Below, piece by piece: positions 14,101 through 24,100 of a stretch of DNA of 64,000 bases (positions are counted from its first letter, which is position 1; each line of letters opens with the position of its first letter). The DNA is from Branchiostoma lanceolatum (lineage: Eukaryota; Chordata; Leptocardii; Amphioxiformes; Branchiostomatidae), in assembly GCF_035083965.1 (NCBI RefSeq), contig NC_089726.1, forward strand, positions 20,130,059 to 20,194,058. The letters run 5' to 3'. The position numbers and the translations under genes were made by a program. The notes below the pieces were generated by a model that did no database searches, was not told where the DNA came from, and saw only the letters and a program-made list of their open reading frames with translations.

Positions 14101-17100
14101 CGATCACTATAGGTAATGTTTTTGAGAATTTCATGAAAAATAATTTTTATGAAAAATTCATTTTTTTGAAAAAAAATTTTTTTTTTTTAAATAATCTTTT
14201 TGAGACATGCATTGCCTGCATTTTGGAATATCAATATGAAAATTTTATTGTATGATTAAAATCTATTCTCTTTCACCAAACCATTTATGCCTCTTGCAGA
14301 GAAAGCAAGTCCAAGGGCAAGAGAAAAGAGGACAACTTTGACTCAAGTAAGGAACACAGGAGCTCCCCCTGTCAGAGTAGACCGGTACTGCAGGCCTGTT
14401 GGATGCGACCGCAGCTCCGAGTCCGTGTTGTTGACAAACACTACAAGAATGGCAAATATTACAACGCAAAGGTAGGAAATATACATGTATCAACATGTAG
14501 TCAGAAATTCAGAGATCTAGAAATTTGCATATTTGCCTCGTTTTCATTCTTGACATATTGAAAGTTCCTTTATTTTTGTAGTGGGGGGGCATTTTTTTCA
14601 TTGATTTAAGTTGAAACAGTTGAAACATTTCTGTTACACAGTTACCGTAATAATACACTGGAAACACATATTCGAGTTGTCACCATTTTGCATTGGAGAG
14701 GTTGCTGCAAAAACCCACAAAATTTTGTTTTTGAGTCTCTTAGAATATGTTTAATTTTTTTGTTCTATTTTTGTAGCAGTGCATGTGCATGTACAGATAG
14801 AAAACTTCTATTCATAATATGATAGACATAGCTTTTTAGTGTATTTTGGCAAATCAAATAAAACAATGGAATGTACTGATAGAGAATTTTTTTTACTACA
14901 GGTAGCCATAGATGATGTAACAGATGCAGAAACTTGTACCTGTGTCACGGAGGATGGGAGAGTTATAGACGGTGAATACTTTTCTCTACTGTATATCTAT
15001 AGATAAATACATATTTATAACTGCATACAAGTAATCAATTAGTCTATAAGTTGATACATCGGTAGTGAAAAGTCCATTACAACATACGTGTACATTTTTA
15101 GTTACCGGTATCATCAAAATCGTATACTGTAAATGCATTTAAGTTTGCATGTTTTTTTATCTCGTGCTAAGGCGAAAATGAAGTGTTCGCGGTGGTTTTA
15201 AGTTTGCGGCAGCGCCATAGTCACATACTGCTACAGTATTGGTAAAACGGTCGCCGCAAAAACCGCGAACATAAAACCACCGCAAACATTTCACTGTGGA
15301 TACGTCAAACCCATACTAGAGTATGCCACCCCCTGCTGGAGTGCAGCGCTCACACAGAAACAGTCCGACGCCCTAGAACGTGTTCAGAAACGGGCCTGCA
15401 GGATTATACTAGGACGGACTTACAACTCATACACTGCTACCCTGAACCAGCTTAACCTTCCAAGACTGTCAACTAGAAGACAACAGTTATGCACCAACTT
15501 TGCTGCTAAACTAGAACAGTCCCCACGTTTTGGCTCTTGGCTTCCGCCCACCCGTGGTCAGCAACATGGCAGAAACCTTCGGAACGCGAGCCGCTATGGA
15601 CAACCCTCTGGCACAAACTGTTACACCAGGAGCGCCATTCCGGCCATCATCAGACTTTTAAATGAACTCTAGAGAACATTGTTACCACATTTTCCTAGCA
15701 TTGTTTGTCCCGAGGCAATCCCTAAGAGAGTGATTGTGAAATATTTTAAATGGTCTAAGTAAATGTTTTAACTGATATTGATTGTCTAAAAAGTTTTAAT
15801 CGATGCCTGAAAGCTGTGTAAACTACAATGAACTATGTTTTATTTTGCCTCGCAATTCAGCCTCGTAATGGCTGCCATGAGGCTTGTCTGTCAAATGATG
15901 ATGACAAAATAAACCAGTCTATATATTTCTGTATTAAGTATATATAGACCGCTGTTACTCATTTTCCATATCAATGAAGCAGGCAGGTGCTGACTGCCTT
16001 GTTGGTTTCTTTCATTTGAATTTCAATGGATTGTAGCTCAAGCTTTTTCTCCTTTGGCAAGTTTTTATGTATTTTTCTGGTATTCTCTTCTGTGAGAATA
16101 CACATTTGATAGGTTCTGAAGGTCTCTAGATGTCCGAAAACAATGAACTTGGAGCTACGATTCAGTGAAGTGTAGGCACGTCTGCATATATGTTGGTGTC
16201 CCTGTGAACTATGAAATTCCTCCATAGTAAAAAAAAAGCATCCTGTTCCAAAGGTTGCATAAAACTCAACAATGCATCAAGGAAGAAGTTAAAGCCAATG
16301 GGCTTAAAAACTTGGTGTCCTTGAAAGTTTAGTCAAGTCTGGCTAGACCAGTTTTGACTTAAGTTATTGTCTATAATTCCGTGGATCCTGGGGCCCGAGT
16401 TTGATCCTGGGGTCAAAGACATGTTGTAAGTGATCGCATTCGTCATTTCGGGTGGTGACATAATGCCAGCGGCCCCGTATAGTAGGGAGCTTCGGGCATA
16501 AGCCTCAAGCATGAAACCTCTGCACGTAGAAGAACCCAACACACTTATCGATAAGAGTAGGGGTGCTAGGCCAAAAACGCGAGCCGTAGCGTAGCGAAGC
16601 CGCATTTCACTACCACTAGCTACTTGAAAAAGCATTATGCTTCACCTCAATTCAGGATGACTGCCTAACCTTACCTTATTATCTACAGGTGTAAAACAGT
16701 CCATGTTGGAAACTGTCATCCCTAAGACTGAACCAGGGTACATCATGGTGGTGGGGGGAAAGTACAAAGGACAGGTAAGCATAACCAACTGCTTTGACTG
16801 CATTGATGCCAGACTGACCCAGCATTTTGGGAATTGATGCCATATCAGTCCAGATCCCTGGGTAATTTGGCATCAATGCTACCTCACTGTGATGATCATA
16901 AGTGAGAGGAAGTCGAAAATACTAGTCTAAGAGTATGCTAGATGTTTATATTCAGTAATACTCGTGAATATGTATATATTTGTTAACATGTGACCTGTGC
17001 TTAGCCCGGTGGGGCAAACATGTACAATAAAGGTCTTCATTCTTCTTATTAATCACCATCTATCATTCTAGCTCCTTAGACAGTATCCTTTCTTTGCCCA

Positions 17101-18426
17101 TTTCACTCTAAAAACTATTAGCGGGAGTAGCATTCAGAGGAAGTTTCAAGTTTGGTTTGAAATGATTTGGAGGTATTTTGATACAAAAGACGATGTATCT
17201 GAAATAATGTGGGTTCCTGGCCACCCCTTTCTGAGATCTTGAAATGAAACATCCCATAAAGTTAAACTAAAGGGAAAACTTTTTTTTGGCCATGCCTGTG
17301 GGGTGATTCCATTTAGTGGTTTGTATTGCAGAGGATTAGATTGGCTATGGTGGTATTGGTGCATTAGCATGATTATCCTGTCTATATTATGGTCTGAAAT
17401 CATATTGTTTTTAATGTAAAATTGAATGGCTTAAAGTTTTTGTTGTTTTGTATACAGTTAAGGCACAATGTGTCATAATGTTTTGCTTAAAATTTTTGAA
17501 CTTGTGTTATTCTTTGTACAAATTATGAAAGAAAACTGTAGTATGGTACATGTGAAGTTACTGTAAAATGATTTAAGTTTGTGGGGACTTAATCTTGCAG
17601 TAGGAGGGTAGGGCAACATTTTCAGTGTTTTAAGTTCATGGTTAATGCATTTGTAGTAGCGCAATACCAGACAGCACATTTTCAGAATGTGTGATGTGGT
17701 GTATCGAAAACCACAAACATAATAACCACCATGAATACGGATGCATACCTAAACGCTGAACCGAATCCGGACTCATAAAAACGTTTAGGTTCAGGTTCAG
17801 GTCCAAAAAAAACTAAACTCAGTGATTCGAATCCAGACCTGAACCTGAATATGAATTTAAGTACACATCCCTAAACTGCACCATAAATCAAGTGAATGGG
17901 TGTAAAGACCACACTACCTTACAATTTACTTACTGGGATCACTTGCACTGTTGTGTCAGAACTTACCAGTGAATAAACCAGACAAGTTTTAGTTTATTTC
18001 AATCTGCAGTTATGCTTGTCTTTGATAATAGTCTTTGTTAAAGAGTCTTCAACTTAATTTAGCTAAGTTGCTCGCGTTATACCCTTAAAACATTAGTCAA
18101 ATATGCCATGGGTTCAGGTTTGGACTTATTAGGTCCGGACGTGAACCTAAACCTCTGGATTTGAATCCGGACCTGAATCTGAAGGTGGGTTTAGGTATGC
18201 ATCCCTAACCATGAAAATTTCATAATTTATAGTAACAGTTTTTGGCGAAGCTTCAGGAGCGAGCCTGATAGTTTATTTTTTTCTTTGTCTGCAGAAAGCA
18301 GAAGTTATAGGGAAGGACAAGAAGAACTGCATAGCTACTGTACAGTTCCTGCCAGACAGAGAAAAAACTGTGAAAGTCAGCTACGACGACATCTGTCAAT
18401 ATCTTGGTGACGTGGAGACTTATTGA
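5110..18426 (+). CDS. GPKOW: GPKOW, G-patch and KOW-motif spliceosome protein (11 exons)
   Basis: Nuclear RNA-binding protein; the family (yeast Spp2 relatives) works with the DEAH helicase DHX16/Prp2 in spliceosome activation. Exons: 5110-5258, 6738-6958, 8095-8240, 9395-9501, 12002-12194, 12945-13077, 13857-14112, 14300-14471, 14902-14971, 16689-16774, 18295-18426. All phases join, giving 554 aa (human about 476). Order: N-terminal conserved block (FGFSKK, later [10 protein letters not shown]); G-patch in exon 4 (near aa 180-205: [19 protein letters not shown], then GEGIGR) with the RPKGLGLG follow-on in exon 5; first KOW ([18 protein letters not shown], about aa 255-275); an Arg/Asp/Glu-rich, low-complexity exon 7 (aa 317-401) that accounts for the extra length; second KOW (about aa 490-520); C-terminus ending [13 protein letters not shown]. 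Donors are GT throughout; exon 2 uses a weaker GTCGGT, which the frame forces. Introns are packed with repeats. Confidence 0.95.
5510..5533. mobile_element. 24-bp perfect palindrome, CAAGGACATTAT family
   Basis: CAAGGACATTAT is followed directly by its exact reverse complement. It is flanked by CCTCAAC on the left and CTTCAAC on the right (6 of 7 matching). The same ends flanked by 7-bp direct repeats recur at 48613-48649, 53353-53382 and 54221-54257. It lies in GPKOW intron 1. Confidence 0.7.
5880..6235 (+). repeat. SINE-like interspersed repeat, copy 1
   Basis: Shares its body with 16375-16672, including TGGATCCTTGGGCCCGAGTT, the GGTGACGTAA...GGCGGCCC block and the terminal GCATTATGCTTCACCTCAA. 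It contains CGAGTTCGATCCT, which resembles a pol III B box, so a tRNA-derived SINE origin is likely. Intronic. Confidence 0.65.
6240..6450. repeat. Interspersed repeat, CAAGCAACTGGATAAAAT family
   Basis: Motifs around ACTCAAGCAACT, a GTTTCAGACAGCATC core and ACCTGGATNTCTAACCTTCA recur at 31012-31130 and, inverted, at 61415-61530. Non-coding. Confidence 0.55.
6463..6700 (+). repeat. tRNA-derived SINE, copy 1
   Basis: Starts GGGGTCGCGTGGTGTAATGG (A-box-like) and carries GGGTTCAAATCCC (B-box-like) about 35 bp on. A shared body follows (TTGTGCCCTTGGGAAA, then CACGACTTTCC..CTCCA), and a CCAATAAAATCC-type tail ends just upstream of GPKOW exon 2. Related copies are at 9050, 22549 and 27088. Confidence 0.8.
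7041..7110. repeat. Short interspersed repeat shared with 62331-62420
   Basis: The segment CTGCTGCCGCGCCGCGTGCC...AAGCTGGTGTG followed by CGGCTATACAGATACAGAT matches a similar stretch at 62331-62420. Class is unknown; it lies in GPKOW intron 2. Confidence 0.5.
7535..7980. repeat. Foldback repeat with CAGGTCCGGA motifs
   Basis: Bounded by GCTGCATACCTA on the left and TAGGTATGCAGC on the right. Inside are several copies of GGTTCAGGTCC and its complement. Related segments in other GPKOW introns are at 13108-13383, 17735-17880 and 18105-18213. Confidence 0.65.
9050..9390 (+). repeat. tRNA-derived SINE, copy 2, abutting a splice acceptor
   Basis: Degenerate A and B boxes (GGTAAGGTGTTACG; GGTTTCAAAACCCC), then the family body with CTTGGGAAAGGCACTTTACA, and a CCAATAAACCATT tail. 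The tail ends about 15 bp before the AG (9393-9394) that precedes GPKOW exon 4. Confidence 0.75.
9530..11300. repeat. Probable degraded transposon in GPKOW intron 4
   Basis: Intron sequence of distinct base composition. It begins near ACACGGGGTATTCCGTATTC and ends near GATGCGGAACACCCATAT, which are roughly complementary. It includes GC-rich blocks around 9560-9640 and 10420-10480. No transposase frame was recognised. Limits and class are uncertain. Confidence 0.35.
12142..12735 (+). repeat. Minisatellite made of GPKOW exon-5 ends plus CA/TGTACA tracts
   Basis: The last ~50 bases of exon 5 with its splice donor (GCGCTCATGTACTGATACTG ... GGCAAGGTAA) occur again at about 12278-12335, 12419-12470 and, truncated, 12563-12595. 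They are separated by (CA)n and ACATGTAC tracts. Copies 2 and 3 keep a donor (AAGGTAAGG) better than the original (AAGGTAATG). The ORFs visible on both strands here are products of the repeat. Confidence 0.85.
13108..13383. mobile_element. Foldback element in GPKOW intron 6
   Basis: Ends AGGGGTGGATACTGGTTCAG and its near reverse complement at 13365-13383. It carries GGTTCAGGTCCGG motifs like the repeats at 7535 and 17735. Non-coding. The target duplication is unclear. Confidence 0.65.
15125..15296. mobile_element. MITE with TACTGTAAATGCATTTAAGT end, copy 1
   Basis: Starts with this end and contains TTCGCGGTGGTTTTA and its complement. It shares ends and body with 37413-37625. The right terminus is cut by the retrotransposon fragment that follows directly at about 15301. 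Confidence 0.65.
15301..15672 (+). pseudogene. 5'-truncated non-LTR retrotransposon reverse-transcriptase tail
   Basis: An open frame of 123 codons without a start Met ends at TAG 15670-15672. It reads [18 protein letters not shown], then a block [16 protein letters not shown], later [19 protein letters not shown] and a C-terminal [13 protein letters not shown]. This is the typical end of CR1/L2/Jockey-type LINE polymerases (P-x-L-E-Y-A-x-x-W, RVQ-R-A-R-I). The upstream polymerase is missing, so it is a dead 5'-truncated copy. An untranslated tail runs to about 15920. It sits in GPKOW intron 9. Confidence 0.85.
15673..15925 (+). repeat. 3' tail of the LINE fragment
   Basis: Non-coding sequence after the stop ends GATGATGACAAAATAAACCAG, a short A-rich tail as expected of CR1/L2-like elements. 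Confidence 0.6.
16375..16672 (+). repeat. SINE-like interspersed repeat, copy 2
   Basis: Matches 5880-6235 (TGGATCCTGGGGCCCGAGTT, then GGTGACATAATGCCAGCGGC, and the GCATTATGCTTCACCTCAA end). It lies just upstream of GPKOW exon 10. Confidence 0.65.
17735..17880. repeat. Short foldback repeat, CAGGTCCGGA family
   Basis: ATGCATACCTAAACGCTGAA and, at the other end, AATTTAAGTACACATCCCTA bound inverted copies of GGTTCAGGTTCAGGTCC. A second relative lies at 18105-18213. GPKOW intron 10. Confidence 0.6.
18105..18213. repeat. Short foldback repeat, CAGGTCCGGA family
   Basis: GGGTTCAGGTTTGGAC...GTCCGGACGTGAACC and a GGTATGCATCCCTAA end. Related to 7535-7980 and 17735-17880. Confidence 0.55.
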
Positions 18427-19154
18427 GCTGTCAATCAATCAAGCCGGCATTGCACTGTCAACATCCTTCACTCGAATACTGTAATTCTTTTTTTTTTTAC
18501 TGTAACTTTATGTTCACTGTTTTCACGGTCACCTCTGTACTGTGAACTTATCATCACCGTAAAAAAAACTGTTGTTATTATTTATGGTTCCTTCACACTT
18601 CCGTTCTGTAAATCACTTGGCGCCAACGTGAAGTTAAAGTTCAGTGAAAATATAAATTTTCCTTACATTGTGAAATTTTGCTACGGTGAAGATAAAGTGA
18701 ATTAAAGTATGTTGGTCACTAAAAGATCACTGAATCTACGAATTGCCAAAGTCAAGTTTTTGCTGGAAACTCTACCTTTCCATTGGACAGGACGTGCGAA
18801 CATTGACTGAGCTCTGAAAATCGTGCAGTGATCAAGAAAACAATGGCTGCATCTCTGTCGAAAATGTCCTATTGGAGCTCACAGACTTGTTGTGAATATT
18901 TTGTGAATTTTTTCCCCAAAAAATTAGTTATGTCAGCTGTATTTGCATGATCTATGAGTGGCCCTTGTTTTGTTGTGAGTAAAAGATCTAAACTATTTTT
19001 TGTGTGTTGTTCTGGTTATAACTTGGTACTGATGTTGTAGAAACATTTTTGTGATAAAAACAACAGCTTGTAGTATAATTTGTGCTGATATCCATAAGAC
19101 TTTTTTTTTACTTTGTACAAGTTTATATTTTTTGCACTTCTCCATATTCTCAGA

Positions 19155-19160
19155 AATAAA
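19155..19160 (+). terminator. Putative poly(A) signal of GPKOW
   Basis: AATAAA, about 730 bp after the stop codon, followed by a T-rich stretch. It would give a 3' UTR of roughly 0.75 kb. No transcript evidence. Confidence 0.5.
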
Positions 19161-21186
19161 CTGTGAAGTATTTGTCCAGAACTGCAAGTGTATTTCTTCT
19201 TTTTCTCTTGAGAAATAATAGTATGGTAGCTAACCCCATGCTGTAGTGCTTGCACAGAAGAACTTTATTGCTCGACTATTGTAGCAGGTACAAAGGATGG
19301 CACCAACAGTAAACATAGAACAAGACAAGTTTGGAATAAAACTATTCACTACAACAAAATTACTATCTTAGGTTTTACATGATTCAAGTTGGGCTAATTT
19401 TGAGTATATTATAAACTGTGTGGCTATAGACACGAAGATCTACACCGCCCTATACACTAGAATTTGAGGGGTTTTAACTCACTAACTCCTTTGGTATACA
19501 ACCCTTGAATGGCATAGAGAAAGACAATTTAGTTTCATGCATTTTCTTTTAGTCAGTACCTCTGTGCATTAAGGATATTAAAGGCAACCAACGCAACATT
19601 AGGGCCCAAAAATGGAAATAGAAAAATGCTGAAATTTTATGGTAGTGACATTTACTTACATTGTTTAGCATTTGCGTAGTAACTTCATACTATGAGAATT
19701 TCAAAATCGTGCCGTACGAAGATCCCCATAGTTTCGCGAGCCTACAAAAACCCCGGCCACGATTTTCAGTGAGTTCTCACATCACAACAACGTCATTTTT
19801 TGCATCATGGACTATACATTGTGATAGTGTTGTTTGAATTAATCATGTATAGAAATGATCATGACTAAATAGGTTGACTTTCCAAATCTGATTTTCGGGC
19901 CCTAATATTGCTTGGGTTGCCTTTAAGGTTGATTTTTTGTCAGATTTTGATATCTGTTTTCCCAGCGTTAGCATTTAACAACTGATAAACTAGCTCCAGC
20001 TTTTCTACCAGAATGTTTGAACTATTTGAATTTTGATAAGCTAAATGCCACTTGAGTCTTTCACAAAACCTTTGTTTGCACTTTTTCTAAAGTAAACGAT
20101 TGACACAGCAGCAACAATAGAAAAAAATGTCCCACCATTTTGCGTAACGTATGTATATATATATAGAGAGAGATAAGATATATTCATTCACAGCCCTCTA
20201 TTTTGAATCAAAGTTGCTGTGTTAAATTAAGAATCTATAAAAAAAAAAGCTTACAAGTTCGCTGTGCACCAAGCCATATACTTTGTAATGTCAGTGAAAA
20301 AAGTCAACACTTGCAACAAGTACAATAAAAATACATACGTTGAAGACATACGTAAAAGTTTCTTGGACCTATCTGTCAACTTAAATCGTACATTATTTTG
20401 ACAATTATTTTGATACCAGTATTCTCCCGCTAATTGTGTGTAAGTCTTTTCTAGTAGGCTCTAAAGCAAACAGACCGCGTACATTGGTCTCTTGCTATTT
20501 ACCCAAATCCACTGCCGTCCCCAACTACAAACAGACACGTACTTAAAGCACGCACTCCGCCAATAGGGGAGGTTGCACCTGTTAAGGGTCGGGGGGCTAC
20601 GTGCTCTAGCAAGCCGAGTTTCAGGATGTAGACCCGGGCATTGTTGCACAGATCCGGGTGCGTTTTCGAAACGTTTAGGCCGTGGACGTTACGTTAGAGT
20701 TTCGTCCATTTCTTGTCCTTCTTTTTGGTTAGGACAGGCACTCTTTTTCGGCCTATATTTTGATTTAGTTCATCGTGACCCATGAGTTATTCACACAAGA
20801 GTGAACGACAATATCTTCTGTCAGATTTTAACGTAAGCTATTTTTGTGGAAGGACTTGCGTCAGTGTTGCGGACGACTTCATTCCGTTCTGCTGTTTGGA
20901 CTTCTAAGATTCGTTTGAACAATCTCTGAGACCCGGAAGTTTACTTAGGACTGTCGCGGCTGAAGTCTTGTTACTGGTCACAACGCGAGACGTGCTAAGA
21001 TTCCTTGGTACTGAAGACATTTTGTTTGCTTGGTTGATTATAAGAAGGCTGTCTGTTTTGTAGTTTTTGCCCGGGGCGACTGAGTCAGCTGTTGTTACGC
21101 TCGAGCCGAAAAGATCCGTCCACACTTCGATCGTCTGCACGCCTGTCAGTCAATTAACAACCTGTTAGACGACGTGTCAGAACAAA
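19161..21186. other. Intergenic stretch between GPKOW and SEL1L3
   Basis: Two kilobases with no supported gene. The right part (about 20460-21186) is richer in G+C and CpG than the left and must contain the SEL1L3 promoter and 5' leader. Short open frames there show no known domain. Confidence 0.5.
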
Positions 21187-24100
21187 ATGGCGGCGCTGGC
21201 TGTGTTTTGGACGATAATCCTTGCCACTTTGGTCTCCTCACAACAACAACAACTACTACGACAACAAGGCACGACAGGCTCGCGACAAATGTCCATGGTC
21301 GTGGACAAGAAATCCCTGACTGAACAAGACTTCGTACGAGTGTTGAACGCGCCGGAATTCTTCACCGCAACGCCGGACTTGGTGGTGCCCGTCGAATACC
21401 GCTGTAGCAAGGACCGAATCATTGGGGTCGACGTTCGAGCCAGCTCTCTCGTTCGAAACAACGTAGACATCTTCAAATTCAGGTGGCAATGCGAAAAGAC
21501 ATTGGGGCAGTCCAAAGTCCGAACGGTAGCCATCACCCTCCCTGATACCGTACTTTACAAAGAAGACCGCTTGGTTCGGAGAGCCGTTTTCGTGACTTCC
21601 ATGGAGCTACGGGTCTGGTTGATAGACAAGTCACTGTGGACTCAATACAAGATGAACCATTACGTTAGAGCCTTAGCTAAAGTCAGCTACCCTATGAAAT
21701 CCGTGCCCCCGTACTCTAGACCCCCCAAAGATCACAAACAATGCTGGAGATGGGACGTTGAAATGATTGACAGGTACACAGACGACTTTAAGTACGCGAC
21801 CTGTCCGCTCGAGCCTGAGGTGGTGGACTTCTTCACGTTTCCCGTGGCTTTTGGAGGGTACAAAAGGGGGGTGGTCAAGGAACTGCCGAAGTTTAAGGAC
21901 CTTGCGCTGAGGCAACACATGGGAGAAATCTCCACAAAAGCTCGGTAAGTTTCTAACAAGATTATTCTTTATACGTATAAGATATTGTGTATACCGATCG
22001 CCATAAAAACTGGTATTAGTATTATAAATTATAAAAGTTATTTACCGACGGCAGTACTATTTTTTGGTGTTTTGTGTCGTTTTGAAATGCTATTGTGTGC
22101 AAATTATGATCGAATTTTTCTTTGAAGAGTTTGATTTTACACCCAGAAATCTAAGCAGTTTTTCTGATAATACCTAAAAAGTGAAAACAATGTGAGTGAC
22201 CTCCTTTATGCTCACATATATATTCATAGAGTGCAAACTTTACGAACAGATATATGTAGCGCATTCATAGCATACAACATTGTGTGGTTATGTTCTTATA
22301 TCACACTTATGATATATCACTGATGTAATTTTGTCTTTAATACTAAAGTATGAATGTTTAGACAAACTGCATGCGTAAGAGTCGTCAAAAGGCCTCAAAT
22401 TTAACCTGAAAATTATACTTTTGCCCCCCCCCCCCATTCGCAGTGATTTCGTATTTGTTCAGCGTGTGACGTTAGCCGCGTTCCTTTGAACCGGATAAGA
22501 TGTGTTGATAATGACCCATGCCTCAGTAACCACTCACAAAAAACCATGTTGGGTCGTGTGGCGTAACGGCAGTGTGTTCGGCCCAAAACCCAGCGGTCCC
22601 GGGTTCGAATCCCCTGACGCCACTGATGTTGTGCACTGGGGGAAAGCACTTTACACGACTTTCCTCACTCCACCCAGGTATAGAAATGGGTATATATTGT
22701 TCTCTGTACCGATGCTGTGCCCTTGGGAAAAGCAATTCACACGACTTTCCTCACTCCACCCAGGTGTAAAAATGGGTATATTGTTCTCTGTACGTGGCAC
22801 TGTTAAAATAAGTTATGAAAAACTTAAGTGCAGTGTCACGTCGTCCTTGTCTGTCCAAAAACGACGTAAAACAACAAACCATGTGCAGCCTCTGTCACAC
22901 ACATTATAACATCGCACGACACAGTCTTAGGGAAGCCGTAGATTTGTCGTACAAAGTTCTGCTGTCTTGTGATTGATAGATGTGTTGTCTGTTGATAGTG
23001 ACCAATGCCGCAGTAACCACGTGCGGAAAACAAACTATGTACCACCATATTCGTCCCCTATCACTCATACATCGCACGACTGGTGTACGATACTTTTGGC
23101 GACATTCGTAGGACAGATGTAGATGTGCCGTACAAAATTCTACTGTCTTGTGGCGAATAAATGTCACATCCCAGTGTACGTCGCAAGATAGGTTTACGAC
23201 TTTCTTAGGATAATTGTAAATGTGTCGTACAACATTCTGCTGTCTTGTGGCGGAAAAATATGTGTTTATAATGACCCATTCCTCACGTCACGTCTCAGTG
23301 TGCGTCGCAAAACAGGTTTACGACTTTCTTAGGACAATTGTAGATGTGTCGTCCAAAAATTCTGCTGTCTTTTGACTGAAAAGGCTCTCGTAGATCCTTG
23401 TAGGTTGCTTCTGTCACGTGTAACCCTCTCAAAAATGACGAATCCTACGACAAAAATAGCACGACGTATACGTGACAACGACTTTTAAGCCTCCCTCTCT
23501 CGTCCTAATCTGGATTTGTGTTACCCTTGAATTTATAATGGGAATATCATTCAAAACGTACAAGTATGACCAAGAAGACAACAAAATACAGAAAACTTAA
23601 GAATATTCGTAATTTGACGATGGAATTCGTTGAGTGCTTTGTCAATTCGAGTGGCCGCAGCGACGCCGCCAGCGTGCCGCGGGTCCAGTGAGAGGGGGGC
23701 TTTAGATCGATAAATTTGACCCACACGGCTAACCGCACATAGAGACCACGTTTACACATGTAACTACAACTGTCACTTTTGCATGGCTTCTAATATTACC
23801 CGTTTGCGCTCAAATTGATCTATTGCCTTTGTACAAACGGTCTCCCGTCAGGGCTGGTAAAACTTTAACCTCGGAGCTAGACTTTAAGTAAACTTTGATT
23901 GCATGCATTGACGTAACTCCAATCCTAAACCCCCTGTCACACTTGTGCGTATATACAAGCCCTCATGTGTTGCGTATTAACATGTTTTTAGTTAAGGTTA
24001 AGTTTGTAGCCGAAGAAGTAATTTCTTTGGTTTGATAACTAGGCTGTACAACGATGGGTCAAAGTAGAAAACAATTTCCTCCCCCCAAAAAAATGTTACT

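Noticed and set aside
20461..20785. Small genes in the CpG-rich stretch before SEL1L3
   Set aside because: Overlapping frames on both strands without motifs. Better explained as promoter-proximal sequence.
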